A stretch of DNA of 36,425 nucleotides from Actinomycetes bacterium. GTDB taxonomy: Bacteria; Actinomycetota; Acidimicrobiia; Acidimicrobiales; Bog-793. Below are positions 1 to 9,236 of the stretch, piece after piece. Positions within the stretch are counted from its first letter, which is position 1, and each line of letters opens with the position of its first letter. The DNA is taken from positions 1-36,425 of the forward strand of contig JAJZLV010000076.1 in assembly GCA_021803215.1 (NCBI GenBank). Reading direction: 5' to 3'. Below the pieces are notes generated by a model. The model did no database searches. It was not told the origin of the DNA and saw only the letters and a program-made list of their open reading frames with translations. Position numbers and translations under genes: made by a program.

Positions 1-371
1 CCAGCCAGGCCGGGCTCGCTTCCAATCAGCTCCCCGACCCGGGCGAGCACGGTCAGCTGCCCGGAGGTTCGAGGGCGCTCACCAAGCTCCAGCTCGAGAA
101 GGGCTCGAGCAGCCTGGAGCGAGAGCGGACTCTCGCGAAGCCGCCACCAGCCCACAGCCATCAGCAAGGGCTCCTCCTCCGCCGCCTCGGGTAGCCCGGC
201 CGGCTCCGGTCGTATGCCTCTGCACTCTCCGAGCGAGCTCGGCGCTCCCTTGTGCTCACGGGCGCGGAGAGCCCGGCGGACGCCACTCGGGCGGGCGAGC
301 CGGAGAACTGGGCGAGCCCGCTCGGTTGCAGGCAGCCACTGCAAGCACCGCCGCGACCTGGCAAAGCTCAT
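1..371 (-). CDS. Partial or degenerate unknown protein, runs off the left edge
   Basis: A minus-strand frame stays open from an ATG at 371 to base 1 with codon use like the neighbours; it reads ...LQAARALLELELGERP... near the edge. The family is not recognised. A second minus-strand frame, open from about 569 down to 256 and overlapping the end of the DUF1810 gene, also looks coding (contains SAEDCFEALLLGEVGRG, beginning at a GTG at 453). The two may be halves of one gene joined by a frameshift near 300-370, or the first may simply start at 371. No transmembrane segment or motif was found. The real start, the C-terminus (outside the window) and the function are unknown. Confidence 0.3.
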   Translation of the reverse strand, partial: MSFARSRRCLQWLPATERARPVLRLARPSGVRRALRAREHKGAPSSLGECRGIRPEPAGLPEAAEEEPLLMAVGWWRLRESPLSLQAARALLELELGERPRTSGQLTVLARVGELIGSEPGLA

Positions 372-566
372 CGACGTCGTCGTCTCGGGCCGGATGCGGC
401 CCTCTGCCGACCTCACCCAGCAGGAGAGCTTCGAAACAATCCTCGGCGCTCACCGGGCCTTCGACCGGCGCGAACCGGGTTGGACAAAGGTGGCGGCGCT
501 CGTCTCGGAGAAATGCGGGACGCAGGTGAGCGGTCGGGCCAGCTGCGAAGCCGCGGGCCAGATCCG

Positions 567-1019
567 CTAGGCCGGCGAGCGGCCCGAGAGGATCCCGTCG
601 GTGAGTGGATCGGGTCGCCCGCCGTAGTAGCGGTCGAGCACCTCTGAGAAGACGGCCCGCGAAGGATCTGCCCGCATGAACAGGGTCATCGAGCTCGCCA
701 CCTTCATGGCATCGAGGGCGCCGAGCACCGAGGCGGCATCGGCCCGCTCCAGTCCGAGAAGGGCGCGGCAGGCCGCCTCGAGCCGGTGGGACAGCTCCTC
801 GTGGGCGAGGTATGCCTTCGCCTCGGCCAGGGACGAGATGGCGAAGTGACGGGCCGCCGGGCTCTGCCCCAGCCCGGCCAGCTGGGGAAAGACGAACCAG
901 ATCCAGTGCGATCTCTTCTTCCCCCGCGCCAGCTCGCCGAGGGCCCGCTCATATGAGCCGGCCTCGTCCTGGGCCTGGAGGAAGCGCTCGAGATTGAAGT
1001 CGGCCTCGCCGGCGGCCAC
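567..1019 (-). CDS. DUF1810 family protein
   Basis: The 150-residue product matches the DUF1810 pattern: an N-terminal DFNLERFLQAQ stretch (residues 7-17), the hallmark RSHWIWFVFPQL (36-47) and a C-terminal acidic DRYYGGRPDPLTDGIL. The length is typical of the family. DUF1810 proteins are small soluble cytoplasmic proteins of unknown biochemical role. The start is a GTG at 1019, 9 bases after the stop of the upstream DUF885 gene, so the two are probably co-transcribed; no strong ribosome site is visible, so expression may depend on coupling. The family call is secure, the function is not known. Confidence 0.85.
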   Translation of the reverse strand: MAAGEADFNLERFLQAQDEAGSYERALGELARGKKRSHWIWFVFPQLAGLGQSPAARHFAISSLAEAKAYLAHEELSHRLEAACRALLGLERADAASVLGALDAMKVASSMTLFMRADPSRAVFSEVLDRYYGGRPDPLTDGILSGRSPA

Positions 1020-1028
1020 GGCGAGAGA

Positions 1029-2762
1029 CTATGGCCGGCGCCCGGTGCCGCCAGCGCGAGCGAGTCCTTCATAGCGAGCCATCTCGTCTCTGAAGGGGCT
1101 GAGCCCCATCGGCCCGAGCCGGAGCGCGTAGGCATGCCAGTCCTTCAGGTCGAAGCGGTGCCCGAGGCGGCGCCTCGCATCTTCCCGGCTCGAGAGGTAG
1201 GCCCGCTCGCCCGCCTTGTAGGCGATGGCCTGGCCGGGAGTCCCGAGGTAGCGATCCACCTCCGAGAGCGCCCGGTCTCGAGCGACGAGGGCCCGTTCGG
1301 TGAGGAGTGCCACGGCCATCTCGGAGTCCCAGGGTCGTCCGGAGAGATCGCCGAGCGAGCCGAGCCGGCCGAGAGCCTTCGGGACGGGCAGGTGGAGGTG
1401 AAGGCCGATGTCGAGCACCACCCGGGCCGCCCTCATCGCCTGCTTGGAGAGATACCCGAGCTCGTCGGCCGGGTCCGAGAGGGCGCCCAGCTCCTGCATC
1501 AGGCGCTCGGCGTAGAGCGCCCACCCCTCCCCGTAGGCAGAGACGAAGCCCTCGGTCCGCTGGAAGCGGCTCTGGCGGTCCACCGAGAGGACCGAGACGC
1601 CTCCCTGCAGGTGGTGCCCAGGGATGGACTCGTGATACCAGGTGGAGACGACTCGCCAGATGGGGAACCTGGTTCGACCGAGAGTCGGGTACCAGGTGAT
1701 GCCGGGACGAGAGAGGTCCTCGCTCGGACGGGTGTAGTAGGGGGCTCCGGCCGATCCGGCCGGGGCGATGCGGGCATCGCAAAAGCGCACCCGCGGATCG
1801 ATGTCGAAGTGCCGACCGTCGAGCATGACGGCGGCTCCTTCGGTGATGCTCCGCAACCTGGCCAAGAGGGCCTCGGTCCCCTCGATCGAGCGACCCTGCT
1901 CCTCGTCGAGAGCCGCGCCGGCCTCTAGCAAACAAGAGGCCCGCGGGACGAGCTCGCGAGCCAGCTCCTCCATCCGCTCGCCGGTCGCGAGGAGGTCTTC
2001 CAGCCCCCACTCATACAGCTCCCCGAGATCGAGCTCGGCCCCGTTGTAGAACTGCGACCAGAGCTCGTAACGAGCCCGCCCGACGCCATCCTCGCTCGGG
2101 CAGAGCGGGAGGTAGCTCTGGCGCATCCAGGCGGCCAGCTCACCGCAGGCGCCGTCGGCCACCCGGCCCGCCTCGACGAGCGCCTGCTCGTCCTCCACTC
2201 CTGCCCGCCCGGCAAGGCGGGAGGCGACGGCGGTGAACGACCCGGCTGCGAAGGTGTCGAGCTGGGCCAGCACGCCCGAGGTCTGGCGGCTCGAGTTCAG
2301 CTGACCGCCGGCCGCGTCGGATTCGAGGCTCCGTCGCCAGCTCTCGAGGGCGCCCGGCACGGCGAGCAGGCGCCGGCGAGCTGCCTCTGCCTCCTCTCTC
2401 GTGGAGGCAGGCTGCATCTCGAAGATCCGGCGGACGTCGGAGACAGGCGACCAGAGGACCGAGAAGGTCCTTTGGGCCTCCTTGGTCTCGAGGGTGGCAA
2501 GGCGCCGTTCGAGCCGCTCGGTCATGATGCTCTTCCCGATCCGGTCGACCTCGTCGCCCGGCGAGATCCGCTCGAGGGCGGAGAGAGTCCGGCGCACGAG
2601 CTCCTCCCAGGCGGCATAGTGCTCGGGCGAGAAGTCGTCGAGGGCATCGTCGTGGCCGGGGACGCCGAGACGGGTGGCCATCATCGGGCTCAGCTCGATG
2701 TGGCGCTCGACGTAGTCTTCGGCCAACGAGAAGAGCTCGGACTGACGTCTTTCTTCTGCCAT
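1029..2762 (-). CDS. DUF885 family protein, probable zinc metallopeptidase
   Basis: The 577-residue protein has the DUF885 signature WYHESIPGHHLQ, with H377, E378, H383 and H384 as likely zinc and catalytic residues; DUF885 proteins are related to gluzincin-type metallopeptidases. The N-terminal third is alpha-helical and charged (YVERHIELSPMMATRLG), as usual for the family, and the length is usual. No signal peptide is seen, so it should act in the cytoplasm on peptides; the substrate is unknown. The ATG at 2762 has a good GGGGAG ribosome site 6 bases upstream. It precedes DUF1810 by 9 bases and follows the phosphoesterase gene by about 127 bases, so it may start its own short transcript. 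Confidence 0.88.
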   Translation of the reverse strand: MAEERRQSELFSLAEDYVERHIELSPMMATRLGVPGHDDALDDFSPEHYAAWEELVRRTLSALERISPGDEVDRIGKSIMTERLERRLATLETKEAQRTFSVLWSPVSDVRRIFEMQPASTREEAEAARRRLLAVPGALESWRRSLESDAAGGQLNSSRQTSGVLAQLDTFAAGSFTAVASRLAGRAGVEDEQALVEAGRVADGACGELAAWMRQSYLPLCPSEDGVGRARYELWSQFYNGAELDLGELYEWGLEDLLATGERMEELARELVPRASCLLEAGAALDEEQGRSIEGTEALLARLRSITEGAAVMLDGRHFDIDPRVRFCDARIAPAGSAGAPYYTRPSEDLSRPGITWYPTLGRTRFPIWRVVSTWYHESIPGHHLQGGVSVLSVDRQSRFQRTEGFVSAYGEGWALYAERLMQELGALSDPADELGYLSKQAMRAARVVLDIGLHLHLPVPKALGRLGSLGDLSGRPWDSEMAVALLTERALVARDRALSEVDRYLGTPGQAIAYKAGERAYLSSREDARRRLGHRFDLKDWHAYALRLGPMGLSPFRDEMARYEGLARAGGTGRRP

Positions 2763-2889
2763 CGGATCTCCCCTCAGATGAAAAGCGCCCTCGATGCCCG
2801 CTGCGAGCTCGGCGCCCTTGGCCCGCCCGGGATCCGCGGGCTGTCCCCTCCCGTCTCACCTCGAGGGTAGGCGAGCTGGCGACCGGCTT

Positions 2890-3909
2890 TCAGCTCGGGA
2901 AGCGAAAGAGGCTGTGGGCGGCCCAGCCGCGGGCCTTCGCCAAGAGGGGCAGCCTGAAGTTCTCCTCGATCGTGGCGAGGAGGCCGTAGTGGCTCATTGG
3001 CGCGCCCAGCACGGTGCCGGGCGGGAGCCGAGGCGTGATCACGAGGGTGAGGATGTGGCCTCCGCCGCCCGAGGGGAGCACCCGGCCGGCTGGAGTGATC
3101 GAGCGGGGATCTCCGCCCGAGCCCTCGTCCCACGTGACGAGGAGCAGCCCGCCGTCGCGCCAGGCGGCGCTGGCCGTGATCTCCCGCACCAGACCCGTGA
3201 GGAACCGCCCTGCCAGGAAGAGGGGACAGCTGTGCCCGTCGTAGCAGACATTCGGCGTCACCCACACGAACGCGGGCGTGCGGCGGGCAGGTACCTCGAG
3301 AGCCGACCTCAGCTCCGCGTAAGGGCGGAGATGGCTGCAAAGAGCACGCCGCGAGCGGACGTCTCGGTAGTAGCGAAAGGGATTGTGCTTGGCGGCGTAC
3401 TCGCCGTAGGAGGTGCCGAGGTAGCAGCTCTGAGAGACGCTCTGGAAGTAGCCGTCCCACGAGAGGTGGGCGGCCTGCAGCTGTTGTGCCAGATTCGGTG
3501 CCGAGACGAAACAGGTGAGACAGTCCGAGGTGATCCCGAAGGTGCTGCCGCCGGTGAGGGCCAGGTAGTTCGGGAGGGAGGGGTGGGCGGCCGCGTAGGA
3601 GTTCGCCTCGTAGGCATAGCGGCGGGCGAGCCTGCCGATGGAGGGGTCGGCGAGAGCGGCAGCGAAAGGCTCGTTCTCCATGACGACGAGAAAGACGTGG
3701 CCGAAGCGGCGGGCCCTCTTCACGCCGGGCCGGGCGGGCGAGCTCGCCGCTGCGCTGCTCGGTGGGCCCGCCGAGCGCACAGCCGCGGGACGGCGGGCTG
3801 CCGGGCCGCCGCAGGCGCCTGACGCGACCATGAGGACGGCAAGAGCCGAGGCGACGGCTGACCGGCTGCACCGCAGGGCCCGGTGCTGCCCAAAGCGAGC
3901 CCTCGTCAC
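2890..3909 (-). CDS. Secreted phosphoesterase-family lipoprotein (acid phosphatase-like)
   Basis: From the GTG at 3909 the protein has 339 residues. It starts with a short basic region and a hydrophobic stretch ending in a lipobox-like ASGAC (Cys33), suggesting a lipoprotein. Phosphoesterase-family (alkaline phosphatase superfamily) motifs follow: HVFLVVMENEPF (71-82), HPSLPNYLALTGG (109-121), LLLVTWDEGSGGD and GGGGHILTLVITP near the end. Related proteins include phospholipase C-like and SapM-like acid phosphatases, so it probably cleaves phosphate esters outside the membrane. The frame stays open to a TTG at 3933, but 3909 is favoured because AGGGG, overlapping the stop of the DUF2891 gene, lies 8 bases before it. 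It is probably translated with DUF2891 and the sulfotransferase-like gene. Confidence 0.82.
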   Translation of the reverse strand: MTRARFGQHRALRCSRSAVASALAVLMVASGACGGPAARRPAAVRSAGPPSSAAASSPARPGVKRARRFGHVFLVVMENEPFAAALADPSIGRLARRYAYEANSYAAAHPSLPNYLALTGGSTFGITSDCLTCFVSAPNLAQQLQAAHLSWDGYFQSVSQSCYLGTSYGEYAAKHNPFRYYRDVRSRRALCSHLRPYAELRSALEVPARRTPAFVWVTPNVCYDGHSCPLFLAGRFLTGLVREITASAAWRDGGLLLVTWDEGSGGDPRSITPAGRVLPSGGGGHILTLVITPRLPPGTVLGAPMSHYGLLATIEENFRLPLLAKARGWAAHSLFRFPS

Positions 3910-3920
3910 CTCGGCGACCC

Positions 3921-4952
3921 CTAGGTGAGACAACGGAGGGCGAAGGCGACGAGCCAGTGCGACAGACCGTAGTCGGCACCGGCGACCAGCCCGAGCGAGC
4001 GGGCGGCGTTTGCCGCTGCCGCCGCCTCGAGTCCGGCGGACCTGGCGTCATCGGGACCGAGGGCGGCTGCTATCCGCCGCAAGGAGTGCGCCCGGCTCAA
4101 GTTGAGGCCATGCAGGTGAGAGGCGTACCAGTCGGCCTTGGGACCCGGGTCGGCCGGCGTCGCCAGAGCGGCTGGGAGCTGGCCGTCTTCTGGGAGGAGG
4201 AAGACTTCGAGGAAGGCCGCGAACTCATCTCGGGTCATGACCTCGGCCATGAGCTCGGCCTCGCTCAACGAGGGCGAGAGGAAGTCGGTCCCCGACGGCT
4301 CGAAGTGCGCCGCCCAGCCCCGGTCGGCTCCGAACCAGCGCCTCGCCGCCTCTTCGAGGAGGGTGGCGAGCTCAGGATCGAGGCGGCGCGCGTAGTCGAG
4401 GCCGAGTGAGAGGCAGAACGCGCTGTTGGCGTGAAGACCGTTCCTCACCGGGTAGCGGGAAGCCTCCACCCAGGCCCGGAAGCCCGCCGAGACGGTCTTG
4501 ACGAGCGGCGCCAGCGCCTCTTTCCATCGCCCGGCCGTGGCGGCCGGCAGTCGCTCGACCTCGGCGGCGAGCTCGAGGAACCAGGCATACCCGTAGGGGC
4601 ACTCGAGTCGGGGCAGGTTCTCGCGCTCGATTGCCAGCCGGTCGAGAGAGAGATGCTCGTCGAGCAGGGCGAGCAGGTCGTTGCGTGGTGTCATCGGGAC
4701 GTTGAGGCGCACGAGACGGGCCATTGCCCAGTGCATCTCCACTGCCGAATGCCAGTCGAACGCGCCGTAAAAGCTGGGGTGCAGCGCCCGAAAGGGGCGG
4801 GACGGCTGCTCGGGGGCATCGAGCAGGACGAGCTCGAGGTGAGGGAACTCCCGTCTGACGTTCGCGAGCGCCACCTCGGAGTAGGTCTTCGCCTGCTCTC
4901 CGGTGAGAAGGCCGGCGCCCGAGCCGGCGCTCCGGCCCGTCTCGGAGATCAT
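3921..4952 (-). CDS. DUF2891 family protein
   Basis: The 343-residue protein contains the DUF2891 features HPSFYGAFDWHSAVEMHWA (about 59-77), ECPYGYAWFLELAAE (about 117-131), HANSAFCLSLGLDYAR and FEPSGTDFLSPSL. The many conserved His, Trp and acidic residues resemble an alpha/alpha-toroid fold, but no reaction is established for the family. No signal peptide is evident. It lies between the sulfotransferase-like gene (9-base gap) and the phosphoesterase (start 12 bases beyond or overlapping, depending on start choice), so all three look like one transcript. Position in an ester-hydrolysing cluster hints at a hydrolytic role, but that is only inference. Confidence 0.85.
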   Translation of the reverse strand: MISETGRSAGSGAGLLTGEQAKTYSEVALANVRREFPHLELVLLDAPEQPSRPFRALHPSFYGAFDWHSAVEMHWAMARLVRLNVPMTPRNDLLALLDEHLSLDRLAIERENLPRLECPYGYAWFLELAAEVERLPAATAGRWKEALAPLVKTVSAGFRAWVEASRYPVRNGLHANSAFCLSLGLDYARRLDPELATLLEEAARRWFGADRGWAAHFEPSGTDFLSPSLSEAELMAEVMTRDEFAAFLEVFLLPEDGQLPAALATPADPGPKADWYASHLHGLNLSRAHSLRRIAAALGPDDARSAGLEAAAAANAARSLGLVAGADYGLSHWLVAFALRCLT

Positions 4953-4961
4953 GGGACCGTG

Positions 4962-6515
4962 CTAGCGGACCCGCACGCTTCCCGAGCGCCTGAGCGGATG
5001 CCCCGAGCCGTTGAGAGCTTGCACCTCTACGAAGCTGGGACGCCCCGGCAGGTCGATGGCCGTCTCGAAGCCTCGCTTGGGCGCCCTCCCGAGCACCCTC
5101 AGCTCCCGGGGCGTCGGGCCGCCCCGCACGACCCAATGGGCGACCGTCGCCGCCCCGTTCCAGCTGACGTAGGCGACCGTGCGAGCCCCTTCGCGCCGCG
5201 CGACCACCGCCGGGGGATAGTCGGGGAGACCCGCCCAGGGGGACTTGAAGGCCCGGTAGGACTCGAGCCCGGCTCCGTCGAGATGACCGTCGAGCAGCAC
5301 CTCTCCCTTCTCGTCGTACTCGGTGAAGTAGGTGGTGGTGCCCCAGCCGATGAAGCGATGGGCCCGGGGCAGGTCCTGCACGCTGCCGAGGACGACGGAG
5401 AACAGGGGCGGGTGATGCAGGTACTGGCGGACGAGCGTCGCCCGCCTGGCGGCTTCGTCGACCCGGAGGACGAGGCCCCGCGAGCGCTTCACCCGCAAGG
5501 CTCCCTCGTTGTCGAAGATCGTGTAGAGGCCGTTCGGCTGCGGCGTGACGTCGTGCTGCCAGGCGAACTCGGCGCCCGGGCCGAGCTCGAAGTCGCCCTT
5601 CTTGCCACCGAGCTGCCAGATGACCTGACCGGTCGTCCGGTCGACCTTGTAAAAGGCCCAGCACATCCGAGAGGAGATGATGAGGTTGCCGTCGGTCGGG
5701 TCGACCGCGATCGAGTTCAGGTGGAAGTAGTCCCACGGCCCTGACTTCGGGAGCTCGGCATAGGAAGCCTCGAAACCGACATGCGCGTCGCTCCGCCAGT
5801 AGAACAGGAGCTTGCCGCTTTCTATCTCGACCTCCTGCACCTCTCCGAAGAAGTACTTGCCCTGCCGGCTCCCTCCGACCGCCCGCAGGTCAGCGACAGC
5901 GGTGCCGTAGCTCGTGAACAAGGCGGTGTCCTGCGGCGTGATGAGGAAGTCGTGCAGGTCGCCCTTGAGCCCGTTGTGGCCCTGCACCGTGGCCACCTCC
6001 CTGTAGGACGTGTCGAGGATTCGGTAGTACCCCTCGCCATGCCCATCGGTGACGGCGCCGACGAAGTAGCTGAGGACCGGCTCGCCCTTGTAGCGCTGCA
6101 CCCGCGTGTTGAAGGCCCGCTGCTTGGGCGTGCCGTTGTCCGAGACGGCATAGAACCAGACGATCTCCCCGTCCCGGCCGATCAGCATCGGCCCCTGCTG
6201 GCCCCTGCCGTGGCTGTCGGTGACGACGAGACCGCCGTCTTGGCCCGGTCTGTTCACGTCCAAAAGGACGCGGGGCGGATGCAGGTCGGGCCTCGAGACG
6301 TAGCTGTAGGTGGTCGAGCCCTTCTTGACAAAGGCGCTCGCCCTCGCCTCGAGCGGCCGGGCGGAAAGGAGTCGCGTGCTGCCCGAGCTGGCGCCCTCGT
6401 CGAGGAGAGCCGCCACCGCACCCACACCGGCTGCGGCTATGAGCCCTCCGAGCAGCTCCCTGCGGCCGAAGCGAACCTCTCGGTCCCCGCGCCGGCGGTG
6501 TTCGGGGGCGCTCAC
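4962..6515 (-). CDS. Arylsulfotransferase (ASST)-family exported protein
   Basis: The 517-residue protein begins with a likely Tat signal: basic residues, GRRELLGG with the arginine pair at 18-19, then an Ala/Gly-rich hydrophobic stretch (24-38). The mature part matches the arylsulfotransferase beta-propeller family: GEIVWFYAV, HDFLITPQDTALF, HLNSIAVDPTDGNLIISSR (His265), GQVIWQLGGKKGDF and WQHDVTPQPNGLYTIFDNEG (His321). Characterised ASST enzymes move sulfate between phenolic compounds through a covalent histidine; many homologues are uncharacterised, so the true substrate is open. The start is a GTG at 6515 with only a weak upstream G-rich site. It appears to be first gene of a transcript reaching DUF2891 and the phosphoesterase. 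Confidence 0.85.
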   Translation of the reverse strand: MSAPEHRRRGDREVRFGRRELLGGLIAAAGVGAVAALLDEGASSGSTRLLSARPLEARASAFVKKGSTTYSYVSRPDLHPPRVLLDVNRPGQDGGLVVTDSHGRGQQGPMLIGRDGEIVWFYAVSDNGTPKQRAFNTRVQRYKGEPVLSYFVGAVTDGHGEGYYRILDTSYREVATVQGHNGLKGDLHDFLITPQDTALFTSYGTAVADLRAVGGSRQGKYFFGEVQEVEIESGKLLFYWRSDAHVGFEASYAELPKSGPWDYFHLNSIAVDPTDGNLIISSRMCWAFYKVDRTTGQVIWQLGGKKGDFELGPGAEFAWQHDVTPQPNGLYTIFDNEGALRVKRSRGLVLRVDEAARRATLVRQYLHHPPLFSVVLGSVQDLPRAHRFIGWGTTTYFTEYDEKGEVLLDGHLDGAGLESYRAFKSPWAGLPDYPPAVVARREGARTVAYVSWNGAATVAHWVVRGGPTPRELRVLGRAPKRGFETAIDLPGRPSFVEVQALNGSGHPLRRSGSVRVR

Positions 6516-6626
6516 CGGCCCGCTCGGTGGCTGGTGGGACGCAGATGTTGCAACGAGGACTCCTCGGCGGTCACGTGGGGCCAGCTCCGACTGCTCGAGC
6601 CTGCCTTGCTTAGGGACGAATTGTAA

Positions 6627-7586
6627 CTAGAACGCCGTCGGCCGGCTTGGACCGGCGGCTTCGCCGGCGTCCCGCTCGCCGTCGGAGGCCGGCCTTCGAC
6701 GGGCGGTCGCCAGCAGGGCGAGGTAGCTCTTGGTGACCACCCCGCCGAGGACCACGTCGACCAGTCGGCCGATCTCATACAAGAGCTCGCGGCGCCGCCC
6801 CTCTTCGAGCAAGGCGTAGGAAGACTGGGTGGCGAGCATGCCGAGGTAGCCATCCCGGCTGTAGCGGGCGAGCCACCGCTCGGCTCGCACTTCCGGCGGA
6901 GCGAACAGAGCCGAGACGTCCGGGGGCTCAGCCGTCTTGCGGTCGACCCGTGACCAGAGCTGGGCGACGTCGCCTCCGAGGGCGACCGATCGGGCCATCT
7001 TCTCCGCCGTCGGGAAGGACCAGGTGCCGAGCTCGGGCGCCAGGCGTTCGTGAAGTCGCCGGACCGGCCCGGCGAAGCGGGGGTCGGTATGGCTGCCCCC
7101 GGCGACGTGGCAGTTCGTGAGGAGCGCCAAGCATCCGCCCGCCCGCAGGAGGTGGGCCGCCTTGGCGAAGGAGACGGCCGGGTCCACCCAGTGGAAGGCC
7201 GTCGCCGAGACTACGGCGTCGAAGGATCCGGGGGCGGCCTCGAAGTCCTCGAATCTCGCCGTCACCACCTCGACATTCGAGAACCGGGCGAGGTTGCCCC
7301 GCGCCAGGGCGCTGAGCGCCGCACCAGGCTCGACGCAGCAGATACTGGCTCCCGAGGGTGCCAGGTCCCGGGTCAGCTGGCCGGTGCCGCAGCCGATCTC
7401 CAGCAGCCTCGAGGAGGCGTCGAGGCGGCAGCCACCGACGAGGGCGGAGACGATCCCGCCCGGGTAGCCGGGCCGGGCCCGGTCGTAAAGAGGCGCCAGG
7501 CCGTCGAAGGCCCTACCGGCCGCTCTCGGCTCCGAGAGCCGGGGGTCCGGGGGCAGGTACGGAGTGGAGGGCTCCTCTTCGGTCAC
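6627..7586 (-). CDS. Class I SAM-dependent methyltransferase
   Basis: The 319-residue protein has a Rossmann-type methyltransferase core: motif I LLEIGCGTGQLTRDLA (61-76), the motif II acidic residue in CVEPG, motif III FEAAPGSFDAVVSATAFHWV (about 113-132) and a post-III LLRAGGCLALLTN. The FHWV step places it with the Methyltransf_11/25-like group common in actinobacteria, acting on small molecules; the substrate cannot be told. The C-terminal half is helical and variable, perhaps substrate-binding. The GTG at 7586 has no strong ribosome site. It stands alone: 111 bases separate it from the sulfotransferase-like gene and about 120 from the decarboxylase, so co-transcription is possible but unproven. 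Confidence 0.88.
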   Translation of the reverse strand: MTEEEPSTPYLPPDPRLSEPRAAGRAFDGLAPLYDRARPGYPGGIVSALVGGCRLDASSRLLEIGCGTGQLTRDLAPSGASICCVEPGAALSALARGNLARFSNVEVVTARFEDFEAAPGSFDAVVSATAFHWVDPAVSFAKAAHLLRAGGCLALLTNCHVAGGSHTDPRFAGPVRRLHERLAPELGTWSFPTAEKMARSVALGGDVAQLWSRVDRKTAEPPDVSALFAPPEVRAERWLARYSRDGYLGMLATQSSYALLEEGRRRELLYEIGRLVDVVLGGVVTKSYLALLATARRRPASDGERDAGEAAGPSRPTAF

Positions 7587-7706
7587 CCCGAGAACGTAGC
7601 GAACGAGGATTCCAGTGCGCGGACGACAGTCCGGCCTACGGGGCAGATGCCTGCCAGCCCTCGAGGGTCGCCGCCCGGGCGTCGACCGCTGGCGTCACGC
7701 GGCTCC

Positions 7707-9107
7707 TCACAGGTGGTTGAACCCGCCGGCCTCCTTCGGCGACATGGCGACGGCGACAGGATGGCGCCCGAAGTGCTCGGCGGCGGAACGGAAGTCGTCG
7801 ACGAGGAGCGATGCGAGGTCCCGGTCGACCCCCTGGCGAACAAGGACCCTCTGCACGGCGATGTGCGAGGCGCCCCCGGTCAGGGTGTAGGCAGGGACCT
7901 GCCAGCCGCGGTTTCGCAGGCGGTCAGCCAGGTCGAAAAGCGTGTACCCCGGATCGGCGCCCTCGGCGATTCGCCACGTCACCGCCGGTATCCCTGTGCG
8001 AGGGTCGCTCGAGGCCAAAAGCTCGAAAGGACCGACGCGAGGTATCTGGTCGGCCAGATAGGCCCCGGTCTCGTAACAGGCCTGGTGGATCCCCTTGTAC
8101 CCGACGCGTCCGAGGCGCACGAAGTTGTAGTACTGGGCGATGATCTGGCCGGCGGGTCGGGAGAAGTTGAGGTGGAAGTCCGGCATGTCGCCACCGAGGT
8201 AGTTGACGTGGAAGATCAGCTCCTCTGGCAGCTGGGCCTCGTCCCGCCAGATGACCCATCCGGCGCCGAGCGGGGCGAGGCCGAACTTGTGGCCGGAGGC
8301 ATTGATCGACTTCACCCTCGGGAGGCGAAAGTCGAAGAGCACGTCGGGGGCGCAAAAGGGCGCCAGGAAGCCGCCGCTGGCGCCGTCGACATGGATGTCG
8401 ACGTCGAGGCCGGTCCTCTCCTCGATCTCGTCGAGGCAGGCCGAGAGCTCGGCCACCGGCTCGTAGCTGCCCGTGTAGGTGACCCCGAGCGTCGGGACGA
8501 CGAAGATGGTGTTCTCGTCGACGCGAGACTCCATCTCAGCGGGAGTGAGGCCGTAGCAGGAGGGCGCCATCGGCATCTCTCGCAGCTCCACGTCCCAGTA
8601 GCGGGCGAACTTGTGCCACACGACCTGGACAGGCCCGCAGACCATGTTCGGACGGTCGGCCGGCTTCCCCGCCTTCGCCCGCCTGGACCGCCAACGCCTG
8701 AGAGCCGCCATGCCGGCCAGCATGGCCGCCTCCGAGGAACCGATCGTCGAGGTCCCGACCGAGTTCTCCGCTTCGGGGGCGTGCCAGAGATCGGCCAGCA
8801 TGTGGACGCAACGGCGCTCGATCTCGGCCGACTGGGGGTACTCGTCCTGGTCGATGAGGTTCTTGTCGATGGCGAGGTCCATCAGGGCGTGCACCTGCGG
8901 CTCCTCCCAGGTCTGGCAGAAGGTGGCCAGGTTCTGCCGGGCGTTGCCGTCGAGCAAGAGCTCGTCCCGTACGACCTGGAAGGCGATGTCCGGATGCGTC
9001 GCGGCCTTCGGGAAGCGGTACTTCGGGAGCTCGTGAGCCAGCTCTGCCGAAGCGAAGACGCAGTCCGAGAGCTGGTCACGCACGTGCCGGCGGTTGTGAA
9101 GTGCCAT
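7707..9107 (-). CDS. gad: Glutamate decarboxylase (PLP-dependent)
   Basis: The 466-residue protein has the length and motifs of bacterial glutamate decarboxylase: [20 protein letters not shown] in the N-terminal part, [18 protein letters not shown] (phosphate-binding and substrate region), [13 protein letters not shown] with the PLP-pairing Asp, and [14 protein letters not shown] with the PLP Schiff-base lysine at K274. It converts glutamate to GABA and CO2 in the cytosol, consuming a proton. The ATG at 9107 has GGAG at suitable spacing. No glutamate/GABA antiporter lies in the window, so a full acid-resistance module is not seen here; the partner may be elsewhere or the enzyme may feed a GABA shunt. 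The enzyme call is firm. Confidence 0.95.
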   Translation of the reverse strand: MALHNRRHVRDQLSDCVFASAELAHELPKYRFPKAATHPDIAFQVVRDELLLDGNARQNLATFCQTWEEPQVHALMDLAIDKNLIDQDEYPQSAEIERRCVHMLADLWHAPEAENSVGTSTIGSSEAAMLAGMAALRRWRSRRAKAGKPADRPNMVCGPVQVVWHKFARYWDVELREMPMAPSCYGLTPAEMESRVDENTIFVVPTLGVTYTGSYEPVAELSACLDEIEERTGLDVDIHVDGASGGFLAPFCAPDVLFDFRLPRVKSINASGHKFGLAPLGAGWVIWRDEAQLPEELIFHVNYLGGDMPDFHLNFSRPAGQIIAQYYNFVRLGRVGYKGIHQACYETGAYLADQIPRVGPFELLASSDPRTGIPAVTWRIAEGADPGYTLFDLADRLRNRGWQVPAYTLTGGASHIAVQRVLVRQGVDRDLASLLVDDFRSAAEHFGRHPVAVAMSPKEAGGFNHL

Positions 9108-9236
9108 GTGGTCTCCGTCCAGTAGGGCGATCCCTGTCTATCGCCTCCCGCTTGCGAAAGCGCTGCGCGCCGCCTTGCTCGCTCGGGCCCAGGCCGAGGA
9201 GCTCTGCGAGCCGGGCCGTGACAGCGAGAAGGGCGC

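Noticed and set aside
7050-9125. 691-codon plus-strand frame opposite the methyltransferase and decarboxylase genes
   Set aside because: It is the antisense shadow of two genes with clear motifs; high GC keeps such frames open. No domain is visible in it.
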